Origin: Rhizobium rosettiformans W3
Lineage (GTDB): Bacteria; Pseudomonadota; Alphaproteobacteria; Rhizobiales; Rhizobiaceae
Assembly (NCBI RefSeq): GCF_004912135.1
Contig: NZ_STGU01000006.1
Span: 62,001 to 126,000 of the forward strand
DNA: 64,000 bases
Direction of reading: 5' to 3'
Shown here: in pieces, positions 46,279 through 55,961 of the stretch
Layout: every line of letters starts with the position of its first letter
How positions within the stretch are numbered: position 1 is the stretch's first letter
The notes under the pieces: model-generated
The model's input: the letters and a program-made list of their open reading frames with translations, nothing else
Databases searched by the model: none
What the model was told of the DNA's origin: nothing
Program-made: the position numbers and the translations under genes

Positions 46279-46824
46279 TCAGTGCCCCTCGAATTCGACG
46301 AGCGTGCGTACTTCAACGCCAAGCGCTTCGAGCTTCTTGCGCCCGCCGAGCTCCGGCAGATCAATGACGAAACAGGCCGAAACGACATCGGCGCCGATCT
46401 GGCGCAGCAACTGCACGGCGCCGACGGCCGTGCCGCCGGTCGCGATCAGGTCGTCGACCAGGATCACCTTCTCGCCGGGCTTCACCGCATCCATATGGAT
46501 TTCCATCTCGTCGACGCCGTATTCCAGGCTGTAAGCGATCCGCACCGTTTCATGTGGCAACTTGCCCTTCTTGCGGATCGGCACGAAGCCGGCCGACAAC
46601 TGATGCGCGACAGCGCCCCCGAGAATGAAGCCGCGCGCTTCCATGCCGGCAATCTTGTCGACCTTCAGCCCTGCATAGGGCTGCACCAGCTCATCGACGG
46701 CCCGCCGAAACGCCCGCGCATCGCCGAGCAGCGTGGTGATGTCCCGAAAGATGATCCCGGGCTTCGGGTAGTCGGGAATGGAGCGAATGGCGTTGGTCAG
46801 GTAGGTCTGGGTGTCGGGCGTCAT
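46279..46824 (-). CDS. apt: Adenine phosphoribosyltransferase
   Basis: A 181-residue purine salvage enzyme converting adenine and PRPP to AMP. The PRPP loop is [37 protein letters not shown] is the N-terminal signature and [31 protein letters not shown] the adenine pocket. ATG 46824 fits the family; the upstream extension is not conserved. It shares the upstream gap with the PemK module, whose operator lies there. Confidence 0.94.
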   Translation of the reverse strand: MTPDTQTYLTNAIRSIPDYPKPGIIFRDITTLLGDARAFRRAVDELVQPYAGLKVDKIAGMEARGFILGGAVAHQLSAGFVPIRKKGKLPHETVRIAYSLEYGVDEMEIHMDAVKPGEKVILVDDLIATGGTAVGAVQLLRQIGADVVSACFVIDLPELGGRKKLEALGVEVRTLVEFEGH

Positions 46825-46924
46825 GGTAATCCAGCAAAGAAAAAATGTTGCGCGCAAGGTGACGCCTGTCTGCGCCCTTGTCCATCCCTCTCCCAATCAA
46901 AAGAACGCCTCGGAAGCAAGGGCA

Positions 46925-46971
46925 TTGACCGCTCCGGATACCTCGGTCAACATGAACGCTGAAGTTGACCG
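46925..46971. promoter_or_regulatory. Alternating TTGACCG half-sites before the PemK module
   Basis: TTGACCG (46925-46931), its complement CGGTCAA (46944-46950) and TTGACCG again (46965-46971) give two inverted pairs with 12- and 14-base spacers, ending 20 bases before the first ATG of the module. This matches the multi-site operators that toxin-antitoxin complexes use for conditional repression. It could also affect apt on the other strand. Confidence 0.6.
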
Positions 46972-46991
46972 AAATGGTTGGGAGAACGACC

Positions 46992-47345
46992 ATGATGCCA
47001 CGGGTCAGGATTTCCGACGTCGCGATCTGGTTCAAGCACGTGGAAAGCCCCGAACTGAGGCGACGGCTGCTCGCCCTTCGGGAAGAAGAGGCCATCCACC
47101 TCGAAACAGACGGTGTCATAGGCCGATGGGTTCGCATGAAAACAGGCCGAGACGGTCGCCTCACCGACGCCATCCGTCCTGAAGGTGGGATGAAAGATCT
47201 CTGGGCGTCCTGGTACAAGACACGCCGCGGCGAAGAGATCGTGCTTCGTGAGGTACTCCTCACGGACGCCGAGTTCGCGAAACCCGCCATGCAGTTCCCG
47301 GAATGGGCTAGTCAAGAAGACGAAGAGGCCTTCCGTGATCTGTGA
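46992..47345 (+). CDS. Putative antitoxin partner of PemK-like toxin
   Basis: A 117-residue protein of unknown family: basic N-terminal half (PELRRRLLALREEEAIHLETDGVIGRWVRMKTGRDGRL) and acidic C-terminus (FPEWASQEDEEAFRDL). It does not look like MazE/AbrB, Phd or PemI. The gene starts 7 bases after GGGAGA and overlaps the toxin by 11 bases, so its role as antitoxin is inferred from position, size, charge pattern and the upstream operator. Confidence 0.6.
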   Translation: MMPRVRISDVAIWFKHVESPELRRRLLALREEEAIHLETDGVIGRWVRMKTGRDGRLTDAIRPEGGMKDLWASWYKTRRGEEIVLREVLLTDAEFAKPAMQFPEWASQEDEEAFRDL

Positions 47346-47667
47346 GCGCTACGACACGATCGTAGTGCCATTCCCCTTCGCGGACATCCCGATCCTGAAA
47401 CGTCGCCCCGCGGCGGTCATCTCAGCTGGCGGCTTCAACCGGGCAAACGATGCGACTGTGGTTGCGATGATAACGACGGCCAAGGCCTCCAACTGGCCGA
47501 GCGACGTCGCGATCACCGATCTCGACGCGGCCGGATTGCGTGTCCCCTGCCTAATCCGTTGGCGCATGGCGACAATACCAAACGACCTTGTGCTGCGCCG
47601 CCTGGGTGAACTCAATCCGTTGGACCGCCTGGAATGTGAGCGCCAGCTGGCAAACATCCTCCGTTAG
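47335..47667 (+). CDS. PemK/MazF-family toxin
   Basis: A 110-residue PemK/MazF-type endoribonuclease: RYDTIVVPFPFADIPILKRRPAAVIS is the N-terminal SH3-like signature, and the middle ATVVAMITTA and C-terminal CLIRWRMATIPNDLVLRRLGELNPLDRLECERQL follow the fold. The GTG start at 47335 overlaps the upstream gene by 11 bases. It would cut mRNA at short sequences. The start gives the standard family N-terminus, while the longer frame does not. Confidence 0.85.
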   Translation: MICERYDTIVVPFPFADIPILKRRPAAVISAGGFNRANDATVVAMITTAKASNWPSDVAITDLDAAGLRVPCLIRWRMATIPNDLVLRRLGELNPLDRLECERQLANILR

Positions 47668-47676
47668 GCAGGAAAC

Positions 47677-47704
47677 AAAAAAGGCGGCCCGAGGACCGCC
47701 TTTT
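47677..47704. terminator. Bidirectional terminator
   Basis: A6-GGCGG (47677-47687) and CCGCC-TTTT (47696-47704) form a stem between the convergent PemK and petC genes. Confidence 0.7.
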
Positions 47705-47729
47705 CCGTGAAACGTGATCCTCGATCGGA

Positions 47730-48605
47730 TCAGTGTTCCTTGTTCGCGTAGACCGACTTTTTCGTCAGGTAGATCAGCGCGGTGAAGATCGCGAGGAACA
47801 CCATGACCATGAAGCCCATGCGCTTGCGGTCTTCGAGATGCGGCTCGGCGGCCCACATCAGGAAGGCGGAGACGTCGAGCGAATACTGCTCCAGCGTTTC
47901 CGGCGAGCCGTCATCATAGGTCACCTGTCCGTCCGAGATCGGCTGTGCCATGGCCAGCGACTGACCGGCGATGAAATACGGGTTGAAGTAGGTGCCTTCA
48001 GCAACCTCAACGCCTTCCGGCGGATCCTGGTAACCGGTCAGCAGCGCATGGATATAGTCCGGGCCGCCTTGCTGGTACTGGGTGAAGATGTCGAAGACGA
48101 AGGTCGGGAAGCCGCGGGTGACGCCGCGTGCCTTGGCGATCAGCGAGAAGTCCGGCGGAGCCGCACCGTTGTTCGCAGCAGCCGCCGCTTCCTTGTTCGG
48201 GAACGGAGAGGGGAAATGGTCGGATGCAACAGCCGTACGGGTGAACATCTCACCATCGGCATTCGGACCATCGGTCACTTCGTAATTGGCCGCGAAAGCC
48301 TTCACCTGCGCTTCGGAATAACCGAGGTCTTCCAGCGTGCGGAAGGCGACAAGCTCCATCGAGTGACAGGCGGCGCAGACTTCGGTGTAGACCTTGAGGC
48401 CACGCTGCAGCTGGGCCTTGTCATACTTGCCGAAGGGACCGGCAAAGGACCAGTCCATCTGCTCGGGCTTCAGGATCGGGTAATGACCGGTCTGCGCGGC
48501 GTGATGCGTCATCTCGGCCAGATCGCCACCTTCCGCTGCGAGGGCCTGGCCGGAAAATCCGGCCATGGCGGCGATCAGCGCGATGCTCGTGACAAGCTTT
48601 TTCAT
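47730..48605 (-). CDS. petC: Cytochrome c1 of the bc1 complex
   Basis: A 291-residue cytochrome c1: signal peptide to about residue 23 (ALAAEG), heme-binding CAACHSME, and a C-terminal membrane anchor GFMVMVFLAIFTALIYLTKKSVYA. The segment PPDFSLIAKARG is typical for cytochrome c1. It accepts electrons from the Rieske protein and passes them to cytochrome c. It is last in the petABC operon, 21 bases after cytochrome b, and closed by a terminator. Confidence 0.96.
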   Translation of the reverse strand: MKKLVTSIALIAAMAGFSGQALAAEGGDLAEMTHHAAQTGHYPILKPEQMDWSFAGPFGKYDKAQLQRGLKVYTEVCAACHSMELVAFRTLEDLGYSEAQVKAFAANYEVTDGPNADGEMFTRTAVASDHFPSPFPNKEAAAAANNGAAPPDFSLIAKARGVTRGFPTFVFDIFTQYQQGGPDYIHALLTGYQDPPEGVEVAEGTYFNPYFIAGQSLAMAQPISDGQVTYDDGSPETLEQYSLDVSAFLMWAAEPHLEDRKRMGFMVMVFLAIFTALIYLTKKSVYANKEH

Positions 48606-48626
48606 TGTTATCGTCCTCTCACGTGC

Positions 48627-49895
48627 TCAGGCTTGTGCGGCAGCGGACTTGCCGCTCTTTTCGAGAACCGCTTCGGTGATCGAGTTCGGGATGCGCCTTG
48701 GCGTCTCGAACAGGCCGAGCAGCGGCATGATCACGAGGAAGAAGCCGAAGTAGTAGGCGGTACCGGCCTGCGACAGGACAACATAGATGCCTTCCGCCGG
48801 CATGGCGCCGAGCCAGCCAAGCAGGATCGAGTTGGCAACGAAGATCCAGAAGAACAGCTTGTACCACGGACGGTAGACGGCCGAGCGGACCTTCGAGGTG
48901 TCAAGCCAGGGCAGGAAGAACAGGACGATGATCGCACCGAACATCACCAGAACGCCGCCGAGCTTCGAGTCGATCGGACCGAGATTGAAGGTGATCGCAC
49001 GCAGCATGGCGTAGAACGGCAGGAAGTACCATTCCGGAACGATGTGCGCGGGCGTCTTCAGCGAGTCAGCCGGGATGTAGTTGTCCGGATGGCCGAGATA
49101 GTTCGGCATATAGAAGATGAAGTAGGCGAAGACCAGGAGGAAGACCGAGAGGCCGAGTGCATCCTTCAGCGTCGCATAGGGCGTGAAGGGAACGGTATCG
49201 GTCTTGGACTTCACTTCGACGCCTGTCGGGTTGGTCTGGCCGGTGACGTGCAGCGCCCAGACGTGCAGGATGACGACGCCGGCGATCATGAACGGCAGCA
49301 GGTAATGCAGCGCGAAGAAGCGGTTCAGCGTCGGGTTGTCGACTGCAAAGCCGCCGAGCAGGAACTGCTGGATCCACTCACCGACAAACGGGAAGGCGGT
49401 GAAGAAGCCGGTGATAACCGTCGCACCCCAGAAGGACATCTGGCCCCAGGGCAGGACGTAGCCCATGAAGGCGGTCGCCATCATCAGCAGGAAGATCACA
49501 ACGCCGAGGATCCAGAGGATTTCGCGCGGTGCCTTGTAGGAACCGTAGTAGAGACCACGGGCAATATGCAGATAGACGGCGATGAAGAAGAAGGATGCGC
49601 CGTTGGCATGCATGTAGCGCAGAAGCCAACCATTGTTGACGTCGCGCATGATCTTTTCGACCGAGTTGAAGGCGACGGTCGTTTCGGCGGCATAGTGCAT
49701 GGCCAGCACGACGCCGGTCAAAATCTGCACGAGCAGCATGACGGTCAGCATGCCACCGAAGGTGTACGCATAGTTCAGGTTGCGGGGAACCGGATAGGCG
49801 ACAAAGCTATCATACATCAGACGCGGCAGCGGCAGGCGCGCATCGATCCACTTTTCGACGCCGGTGGACGGCTGGTAACTCGAATGGCCACTCAT
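48627..49895 (-). CDS. petB: Cytochrome b of the bc1 complex
   Basis: A 422-residue protein with eight helices. Four heme-ligand His are in the second and fourth helices ([15 protein letters not shown] with [12 protein letters not shown], and [23 protein letters not shown]); the PEW Qo-site motif is in [18 protein letters not shown]. It oxidises ubiquinol and forms the proton-motive Q cycle. It is located 15 bases after petA. The length is typical of alphaproteobacterial cytochrome b. Confidence 0.97.
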   Translation of the reverse strand: MSGHSSYQPSTGVEKWIDARLPLPRLMYDSFVAYPVPRNLNYAYTFGGMLTVMLLVQILTGVVLAMHYAAETTVAFNSVEKIMRDVNNGWLLRYMHANGASFFFIAVYLHIARGLYYGSYKAPREILWILGVVIFLLMMATAFMGYVLPWGQMSFWGATVITGFFTAFPFVGEWIQQFLLGGFAVDNPTLNRFFALHYLLPFMIAGVVILHVWALHVTGQTNPTGVEVKSKTDTVPFTPYATLKDALGLSVFLLVFAYFIFYMPNYLGHPDNYIPADSLKTPAHIVPEWYFLPFYAMLRAITFNLGPIDSKLGGVLVMFGAIIVLFFLPWLDTSKVRSAVYRPWYKLFFWIFVANSILLGWLGAMPAEGIYVVLSQAGTAYYFGFFLVIMPLLGLFETPRRIPNSITEAVLEKSGKSAAAQA

Positions 49896-49910
49896 TGTGT
49901 CTTAATCCCC

Positions 49911-50489
49911 TCAGCCGATCGTGATGACAGTGTCGGATGTGAATGCGAAGGTCGGCACCGGAAGGTTCGTCGGCGCGGGACCCTTGCGGATACGGCCCGC
50001 CGTATCATAGTGCGAGCCGTGGCAGGGACAGAACCATCCGCCGAAATCACCCGCCTGGCCGAGCGGCACGCAGCCCAGATGGGTGCACGAACCGATCATG
50101 ACGATCCAGTTTTCCTTGCCTTCGCCGGCCGAGCGCGCCAGGTCGGTCGCTTCAGCGGTAGCATCGACGTTTGCGTTGCGGGCAATCGGATCCTTCAATT
50201 CAGCAAGGGCAACCGCCTTGGCCTCTTCGACTTCCTGCTCCGTACGGTTACGGATAAACACCGGCTTGCCGCGCCACTTGACGGTGAGCGACATGCCAGG
50301 CTCGAGCGCCGAGACGTCCACTTCGATCGAAGCGAGCGCGAGCGTCGATGCATCCGGACGCATCTGGTCGATGAACGGCCAAGCGAACGAAGCCGCACCA
50401 ACCGCACCGGCCATACCGGTCACCATGTAGAGAAAGTCGCGGCGCGTAGGCTCGGCCGCATGTTCTGTCGTTGTCTCGTGTTCGCTCAC
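49911..50489 (-). CDS. petA: Rieske iron-sulfur subunit of the bc1 complex
   Basis: A 192-residue Rieske protein with a twin-arginine signal anchor [25 protein letters not shown] and the 2Fe-2S ligands in [10 protein letters not shown] and CPCHGSHYD. The start at GTG 50489 gives the family N-terminus [13 protein letters not shown] 50495 is an alternative closer to AGGA. First gene of petABC. Expression is probably under the PetP/PetR system at 15.2-16.4 kb, inferred from R. capsulatus. Confidence 0.96.
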   Translation of the reverse strand: MSEHETTTEHAAEPTRRDFLYMVTGMAGAVGAASFAWPFIDQMRPDASTLALASIEVDVSALEPGMSLTVKWRGKPVFIRNRTEQEVEEAKAVALAELKDPIARNANVDATAEATDLARSAGEGKENWIVMIGSCTHLGCVPLGQAGDFGGWFCPCHGSHYDTAGRIRKGPAPTNLPVPTFAFTSDTVITIG

Positions 50490-50761
50490 GGTCACTTTTT
50501 CCTCTCGCAATCCTGCGACATACCGCATTTGCCCCCGCAGCGGGAATCACAGTTCGGCCACTGTCCAGCCACAGATTCCCCGCCAGATTGGCGCGTTCTA
50601 AGCCCGATAATCTATTCTGTCCAGTCTCCCGCAGGCAACGAGCCACGTTGTCGCGGATTTCCTGGATACCATCCCCAATTGCTTGATTTAACGCAAGTGT
50701 GAGAGGCAGTTCATCAAGCAATGCAGCCAGTTAAAAAGTCGTGGCGTCTGTGTCACGCGCC

Positions 50762-52633
50762 TCAGGCCGGAGCGAGTTCACTTCTCGTATCGAGGAAACC
50801 GCCCGACTGGCGGGCCCAGAGCTCCGAATAGAGCCCGCCCAGATCGACAAGCTCCTGATGCGTGCCCTGCTCGATGATGCGGCCCTTGTCCATGACCACG
50901 AGACGGTCGAGAGCAGCGATCGTCGAGAGCCGGTGCGCGATCGCCAGAACCGTCTTGCCCTGCATCAGGCGATCCAGATTGGACTGGATTGCCGCCTCGA
51001 CTTCCGAGTCGAGCGCCGAGGTTGCTTCGTCCAGCACCAGGATCGGCGCATCCTTCAGCATGACGCGAGCAATCGCAATGCGCTGCCGCTGGCCGCCGGA
51101 AAGCTTGACCCCGCGCTCGCCGACATGCGCATCGAAACCCTTGCGGCCCCGCTGATCCTCGAGCCGCTGGATGAAGTCGAGCGCTTCCGCCCGTTCGGCG
51201 GCCTTCAGCAGCATGTCCTCGCTCGCGTCTTCGCGGCCAAAAAGGATGTTGTCCCGGATCGATCGGTGAAGAAGGGCCGTGTCCTGCGTGACCATGCCGA
51301 TCTGCGAGCGCAGGCTTTCCTGCGTCACCGTCGAGATGTCCTGGCCGTCGATCAGGATCTTGCCCCCCTCCAAGTCGTAGAAACGTAGCATCAGGTTGAC
51401 GAGCGTCGACTTGCCCGCTCCGGAACGCCCGACGATCCCGACTTTCTCGCCCGGCTCGACGGTCAGCGAAAGATGATCGATCGCCCCGCTCTTGCGGCCA
51501 TAATGGAAGGTGACGTTTTCGAACCGGATCTCGGGTGACTTCACCTGCAGCTTGGCGGCATCGGGTTTGTCGGTGAGCCCGATCGGCTTTGCCACCAGCT
51601 CCGCCGAATTCTGGATCGTGCCGATATTGCGCATGATGCCGTTGAGCTGCGTCATCATCCGCCCGAGCAGCATGTTGAGGCGTAGCACGAGGCCGAGCGT
51701 GAAGGCCACGCCACCGGCCGTCACGGCGCCGGCGAACCACAGATCGACCGAGAGCAGCGCCACCATCAGGATCATGAAGCCGGACAGGATGGCAAGCGAG
51801 GAGCGCACGCCCGTCAGAAGACGCGCGAAAGGCCGAAGCGTATCCTGGAAGCGATCGAAACCGGCCCGGATGTAGTGATCGTTCTGGCGCTCGCGGGCAA
51901 AGAGCTTCAAGGTCTGGATATTGGAATAGCTGTCGACCAGACGGCCGTTCAGCATCGAAGCCGCCTCCGCCGTCTCCTTCGCGTGGTGACGGATCTTCGG
52001 CACGAAATAGCGTGCGAGCATCAGGAAGATTGCGACCCAAGCCCCGATGATCGCGGCCAGCCGCCAGTCGAGCTGGGCCACAAGCGCCATGGTCGAAACG
52101 GTGTAGATGACCATGAACCAGACGACCTGCAGAAGCGAGGTCAGGAGATCGCCGGTGGATTGCCCAGCCGACCAGACCTTCGTGACGATGCGGCCGGCGA
52201 AATCATTCTGGAAAAAGGAGAGCGATTGACGCGCCACATGCGCATGCGCCTGCCAGCGCACGAGATTGAAGAAGTTCAGGACGATCACCTGTTCTTCGAC
52301 CAGCGCACCGATCGTCACGACGATGAAGCGCCCGATCAGCACGATCAGCGCCATGGCAAGCAGTTCGAGCCCATGGGCGGCGATCAGCCCGTCCCACCCG
52401 GCCTCCTTCGGCACCGTATCGAGAAGATCGACCAGCCGTCCAACGAACCAGAAGAGCCCCGCCTCCAGCATCGCGACAGCTCCCCCGAAGACGGCCATGA
52501 GCAAGAAGGCGAACTTGGCCTGGCTGACATAGAACCAGACGAAGGCCCAGGTCTTCTGCGGCGGACGCAGATTGTCCGTGCGGGCGAAGGGATCGAGCCA
52601 GTTTTCGAAGAGGCGGGCGACAGCTTGAAACAT
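50762..52633 (-). CDS. ABC exporter half-transporter 1
   Basis: A 623-residue protein with a six-helix ABC membrane domain (about residues 30-330) and an ATPase domain. Walker A is GRSGAGKSTLVNLMLRFYD, the signature LSGGQRQRIAIARVMLKDAP, Walker B LVLDEATSALDSE and the switch AIAHRLSTI. It is expected to work as a dimer in MsbA/multidrug-type export. It closely resembles the protein at 58085-60001; a heterodimer is possible but they are not adjacent. Confidence 0.92.
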   Translation of the reverse strand: MFQAVARLFENWLDPFARTDNLRPPQKTWAFVWFYVSQAKFAFLLMAVFGGAVAMLEAGLFWFVGRLVDLLDTVPKEAGWDGLIAAHGLELLAMALIVLIGRFIVVTIGALVEEQVIVLNFFNLVRWQAHAHVARQSLSFFQNDFAGRIVTKVWSAGQSTGDLLTSLLQVVWFMVIYTVSTMALVAQLDWRLAAIIGAWVAIFLMLARYFVPKIRHHAKETAEAASMLNGRLVDSYSNIQTLKLFARERQNDHYIRAGFDRFQDTLRPFARLLTGVRSSLAILSGFMILMVALLSVDLWFAGAVTAGGVAFTLGLVLRLNMLLGRMMTQLNGIMRNIGTIQNSAELVAKPIGLTDKPDAAKLQVKSPEIRFENVTFHYGRKSGAIDHLSLTVEPGEKVGIVGRSGAGKSTLVNLMLRFYDLEGGKILIDGQDISTVTQESLRSQIGMVTQDTALLHRSIRDNILFGREDASEDMLLKAAERAEALDFIQRLEDQRGRKGFDAHVGERGVKLSGGQRQRIAIARVMLKDAPILVLDEATSALDSEVEAAIQSNLDRLMQGKTVLAIAHRLSTIAALDRLVVMDKGRIIEQGTHQELVDLGGLYSELWARQSGGFLDTRSELAPA

Positions 52634-52760
52634 GGCAAGCGATATAGGCCGATTGCCGCAGACGGCAAAGCCTGAAACGCGGCGCGCGGGATTACAATTT
52701 GGTCAGGTCGCGCGGCCGAACCGCAGCCGCGTCACCTTCCGCAACGCCGCAACGGGTCCA

Positions 52761-53183
52761 TTACCGCGTATAGCGGGTCAGGTAGATGCCCGTGAGGATC
52801 AAGGCCACGCCCGCCAGCTGACCGGGATGAAACTGCGCCGTCCCGCGTGCCAGATCGATCAGCAGGCCGGTGATCATCTGGCCGCCGATGATCAGAAGCC
52901 CCGAGCGGGCCGCTCCGATGCGCGGAAAGACATAGGAGCTGATCACCACGAAGCAGGCCCCGATGACCCCGCCGACAAAAAAGAAGAACGGCACGTCGGA
53001 AAGCAGGGGCAGACCAACCCGGTGGAAGAGCAGCACATAGACCGTCAGCAGCAGAAAGCCGATCCAGTGGTTCCAGGCGGAGGCCGTGAAGGCCCCGCGA
53101 TCCATGGTGAGCCGCCCATTGATCGAGCGGCTCATGCCGACGGCGGCCCCGCCGATCAGGGCGATGAAGACGGCACCCAGCAT
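52761..53183 (-). CDS. DMT-superfamily YdcZ-like protein, half 2
   Basis: A 140-residue, five-helix DUF606/YdcZ member of the drug/metabolite transporter superfamily (MLGAVFIALIGGAAVGMSRSINGRL and LLIIGGQMITGLLIDL). It pairs with the gene 1 base upstream, a five-helix relative; such tandem YdcZ genes probably form one ten-helix transporter. The substrate is unknown. Confidence 0.85.
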   Translation of the reverse strand: MLGAVFIALIGGAAVGMSRSINGRLTMDRGAFTASAWNHWIGFLLLTVYVLLFHRVGLPLLSDVPFFFFVGGVIGACFVVISSYVFPRIGAARSGLLIIGGQMITGLLIDLARGTAQFHPGQLAGVALILTGIYLTRYTR

Positions 53184-53184
53184 C

Positions 53185-53649
53185 TTACGCCCCCTTCGAG
53201 AAGATCAGCAGCGCGCTGCCGCCGATCACGCAAAGCGTCGCCAGCAGATCGAAGCGGTTCAGGCTTCGCTTCGGCGTGCCGAACAGGCCGAACTGGTCCG
53301 AGACCAGGCCGAAAAGGATCTGTCCGACGAGAAGAAGCGACAGGCCGCCGGCGAGCGCCAGCTCGGAATTGACCGCAATCGAGCTCAACGCCACCGCAAA
53401 GGCACCCGGCGCGCCGCCGAGATAGGACCAAAGCGGCGCCTTGCCGCTCGCCGGCAGACGTCCGGCCCGCCGGGCCACCGCCCCGTTTGCAATCAGGAGG
53501 AAGAAGGCTGCGACACCACCCACGCCATGCACCACCCAGGAAGCAGTGAAGGGTGTCGTCAGCGCCGCCAGTCCGCTGTTGATGGTCACCATGACAGCGA
53601 GCAGCGCGCCGGCAAGCACCGCCCAGATCCAGTCGACATATTTCAGCAT
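53185..53649 (-). CDS. DMT-superfamily YdcZ-like protein, half 1
   Basis: A 154-residue, five-helix DUF606/YdcZ member (WIWAVLAGALLAVMVTINSGLA at the start, LGGAPGAFAVALSSIAVNSELALAGGLSLLLVGQILFGLVSDQFGLFG near the end). ATG 53649 has CAGGAG upstream. It is translated immediately before the partner gene (1-base gap), consistent with a heterodimeric transporter. Confidence 0.85.
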   Translation of the reverse strand: MLKYVDWIWAVLAGALLAVMVTINSGLAALTTPFTASWVVHGVGGVAAFFLLIANGAVARRAGRLPASGKAPLWSYLGGAPGAFAVALSSIAVNSELALAGGLSLLLVGQILFGLVSDQFGLFGTPKRSLNRFDLLATLCVIGGSALLIFSKGA

Positions 53650-53848
53650 GGCACTCCTGAGCGGGCCTCGGGACCTTAGCCGGTCCGGCTCCGCGGTTTT
53701 CAAAGCGACCGCATAGCCGCCGCGCCATCAAGGCGACAAGCCAATTCGGCGAATGAACCGATCAGCGCTGTGAATGTCGGACGTTGACCGAAAGCAAAAC
53801 GGGGCATCCCTGCCCCGTTTCGTCGACCTGCAAATGAGTTGGTGGAAA

Positions 53849-55771
53849 TCAGAATTCCGACCACTCCTGCGCCACCGCCGCATTGCCCTTGAAGGCATTG
53901 GCGATCTTGCGGCCAAGCGCCCGGGCCGGAGAGGCCTGCGGCTGACTGCTGGCCTGAGCCGGGGCCACCCGCGGGGCAACCGGTCGCTCCGCCTCGGTGC
54001 CCAGGCGGAACTGACCAAGCAGCTGCATCAGCTCCGACGCCTGCTGCGCCAGGCCATGGCTTGCCGCCGTCGATTGCTCGACCATGGCTGCGTTCTTCTG
54101 CGTGCCCTGGTCCATCTGGTTGACGGCCATGTTGATTTCCGCAAGCCCCGTCGACTGCTCGCGCGCAGACGTGACGATCGCCGCCACGTTCTGGTTGATC
54201 TCCTGGACCTCCCGAACGATGGCTTCGAGAGCCTGACCGGTCTCGCCGACCAACGCCACGCCATTGCGCACCTGCTCGCCCGATGTGTTGATCAGCCCCT
54301 TGATCTCCTTGGCAGCGCTTGCCGAGCGTTGGGCGAGTTCACGGACTTCCTGGGCAACGACCGCAAAGCCCTTGCCGGCTTCACCGGCGCGCGCTGCCTC
54401 GACGCCTGCATTGAGCGCGAGGAGGTTGGTCTGGAAGGCGATTTCGTCGATGACCCCGATGATGTTGGAGATCTCGCTCGACGACTTCTCGATCGCATGC
54501 ATGGCATCCACGGCACGACGCACCACTTCGCCGGACCGCTCGGCACCGACCCGTGTGCGGGAGACCAGAGCTCCGGCCTCCTCGGCGCGTACGGCGCTGT
54601 CCTTGACGGCCGTCGTCACCTCTTCAAGCGCAGCAGCGGTTTCCTCGACGGAGGCCGCCTGCTGTTCGGTGCGCTTCGAAAGATCATCCGCAGCCGCCAG
54701 CATCTCACTCGCACCGGCATCGATTGCCCGGGCGTTTTCGCCGACCGCCTGCATGGCGTCGCGCAGGCGCTCGACGGAATGATTGAAGTTGACCCGCAGC
54801 GGATCGAGATGCTCGGCAAAGCGCTCACCCAGCTCGACGGCCAGATCCCCGTCGGACAGCCTCTGCAGGCCACCAGCCAGCCGGTCGACGGCAAACTGCA
54901 CATCTGCCGCCTCGCGGGCCTTCTGCTCCTCGCGCTGCAGACGTTCCGTTTCGCTGAGCGACCGGTTTTGCTCGGCCTGGCGTTCCAGAGCAACACGTTC
55001 GATCGCATTGTCGCGGAAGACGGAAACGGCCGCGGCCATGTCACCGACTTCGTCGTGACGATCGGCATGGGGGATCGCCGCATCCGTATCGCCAGCCGCA
55101 AGCCGGCGCATGGAAGCGGTGATCGCCGAGATCGGACGGGCAATGCGCGTGACCGACACGAAGGCCGCGCCGATCGCAAGCAGAGCCGCGATGATCACGG
55201 CCGCAATCGAAAGCTGCATGGCAAGCGACGAGGAGGCGCGCGCCTCTTCTCCGACGGCTTCACCGACGCGGCGGTTGATGTCGGTGATGTCGTTCAGGCT
55301 CGCATCCATGGTGTCGCCAATGGGCGCCATCTGGGCGATCGTGTCCTTGGCCTGATAGATCTTCGAGGCAAGCGCCTGCTCGACCAGGGTCTGGCCCAAA
55401 GCCTGATATTCGCTGTTGGCCGCCTTGAAGGCGTCGAAGCGCTCACGCACCTCGGCAAGCGTGATCCGACCGTCGAAACTTGTGATCGACGCATTCAGCC
55501 GCGCGCGCATGGCCGTGACCTGTTCAGCCAGTGCCTTCTTCTCCGCCGACGTCCCTGCACTGAGGATCATCAGGTTCAGCCGCCGCACCTCGCCAAGTTC
55601 GGCGGCCACGCTCGAAATCATCATCGAGCGATCGAGACGCTCGTCGAAGGCCTCCAGTTGCCCCGTCATGTCCGAGACCGAGCGCAACGCAATCGCGCCT
55701 TGGCCGAGCGAGACGATGACCATGAGGCCGAAAAGCAGCGGCAGAAGTATTCTGATTTTGAGATTTTTCAC
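53849..55771 (-). CDS. Methyl-accepting chemotaxis protein, copy 1
   Basis: A 640-residue chemoreceptor: TM1 about residues 7-29, a four-helix-bundle periplasmic sensor, TM2 about 190-212, two HAMP-like segments, and the signalling domain with hairpin tip [27 protein letters not shown]. The last residues EWSEF match the WxxF-type CheR/CheB docking tail. GTG start without a strong ribosome site. The tandem paralogue 190 bases upstream has the same length and a near-identical signalling half. Confidence 0.93.
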   Translation of the reverse strand: MKNLKIRILLPLLFGLMVIVSLGQGAIALRSVSDMTGQLEAFDERLDRSMMISSVAAELGEVRRLNLMILSAGTSAEKKALAEQVTAMRARLNASITSFDGRITLAEVRERFDAFKAANSEYQALGQTLVEQALASKIYQAKDTIAQMAPIGDTMDASLNDITDINRRVGEAVGEEARASSSLAMQLSIAAVIIAALLAIGAAFVSVTRIARPISAITASMRRLAAGDTDAAIPHADRHDEVGDMAAAVSVFRDNAIERVALERQAEQNRSLSETERLQREEQKAREAADVQFAVDRLAGGLQRLSDGDLAVELGERFAEHLDPLRVNFNHSVERLRDAMQAVGENARAIDAGASEMLAAADDLSKRTEQQAASVEETAAALEEVTTAVKDSAVRAEEAGALVSRTRVGAERSGEVVRRAVDAMHAIEKSSSEISNIIGVIDEIAFQTNLLALNAGVEAARAGEAGKGFAVVAQEVRELAQRSASAAKEIKGLINTSGEQVRNGVALVGETGQALEAIVREVQEINQNVAAIVTSAREQSTGLAEINMAVNQMDQGTQKNAAMVEQSTAASHGLAQQASELMQLLGQFRLGTEAERPVAPRVAPAQASSQPQASPARALGRKIANAFKGNAAVAQEWSEF

Positions 55772-55961
55772 GTCTGAAATCCAGGATTGAAACGGGACGG
55801 GACTGCCGGAATATGCCGACGGTCCTCCATGCCAATCTGAATTCTAACAAAGCCTTACGCCCCGAAGGACATTTCTCGCCTCGTCCACAGCGCGCAAGGT
55901 CTTGCACAATCGAAAAAGGGGGCATCGCTGCCCCCTTCCCCATGTCTTCCCGTGCGCCGCG

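Noticed and set aside
47733..50702. 989-codon open frame on + opposite petC-petB-petA
   Set aside because: It is antisense to three well-supported genes; such long shadows are common in GC-rich coding DNA, and its translation is rich in Arg/Asp/His without any domain.
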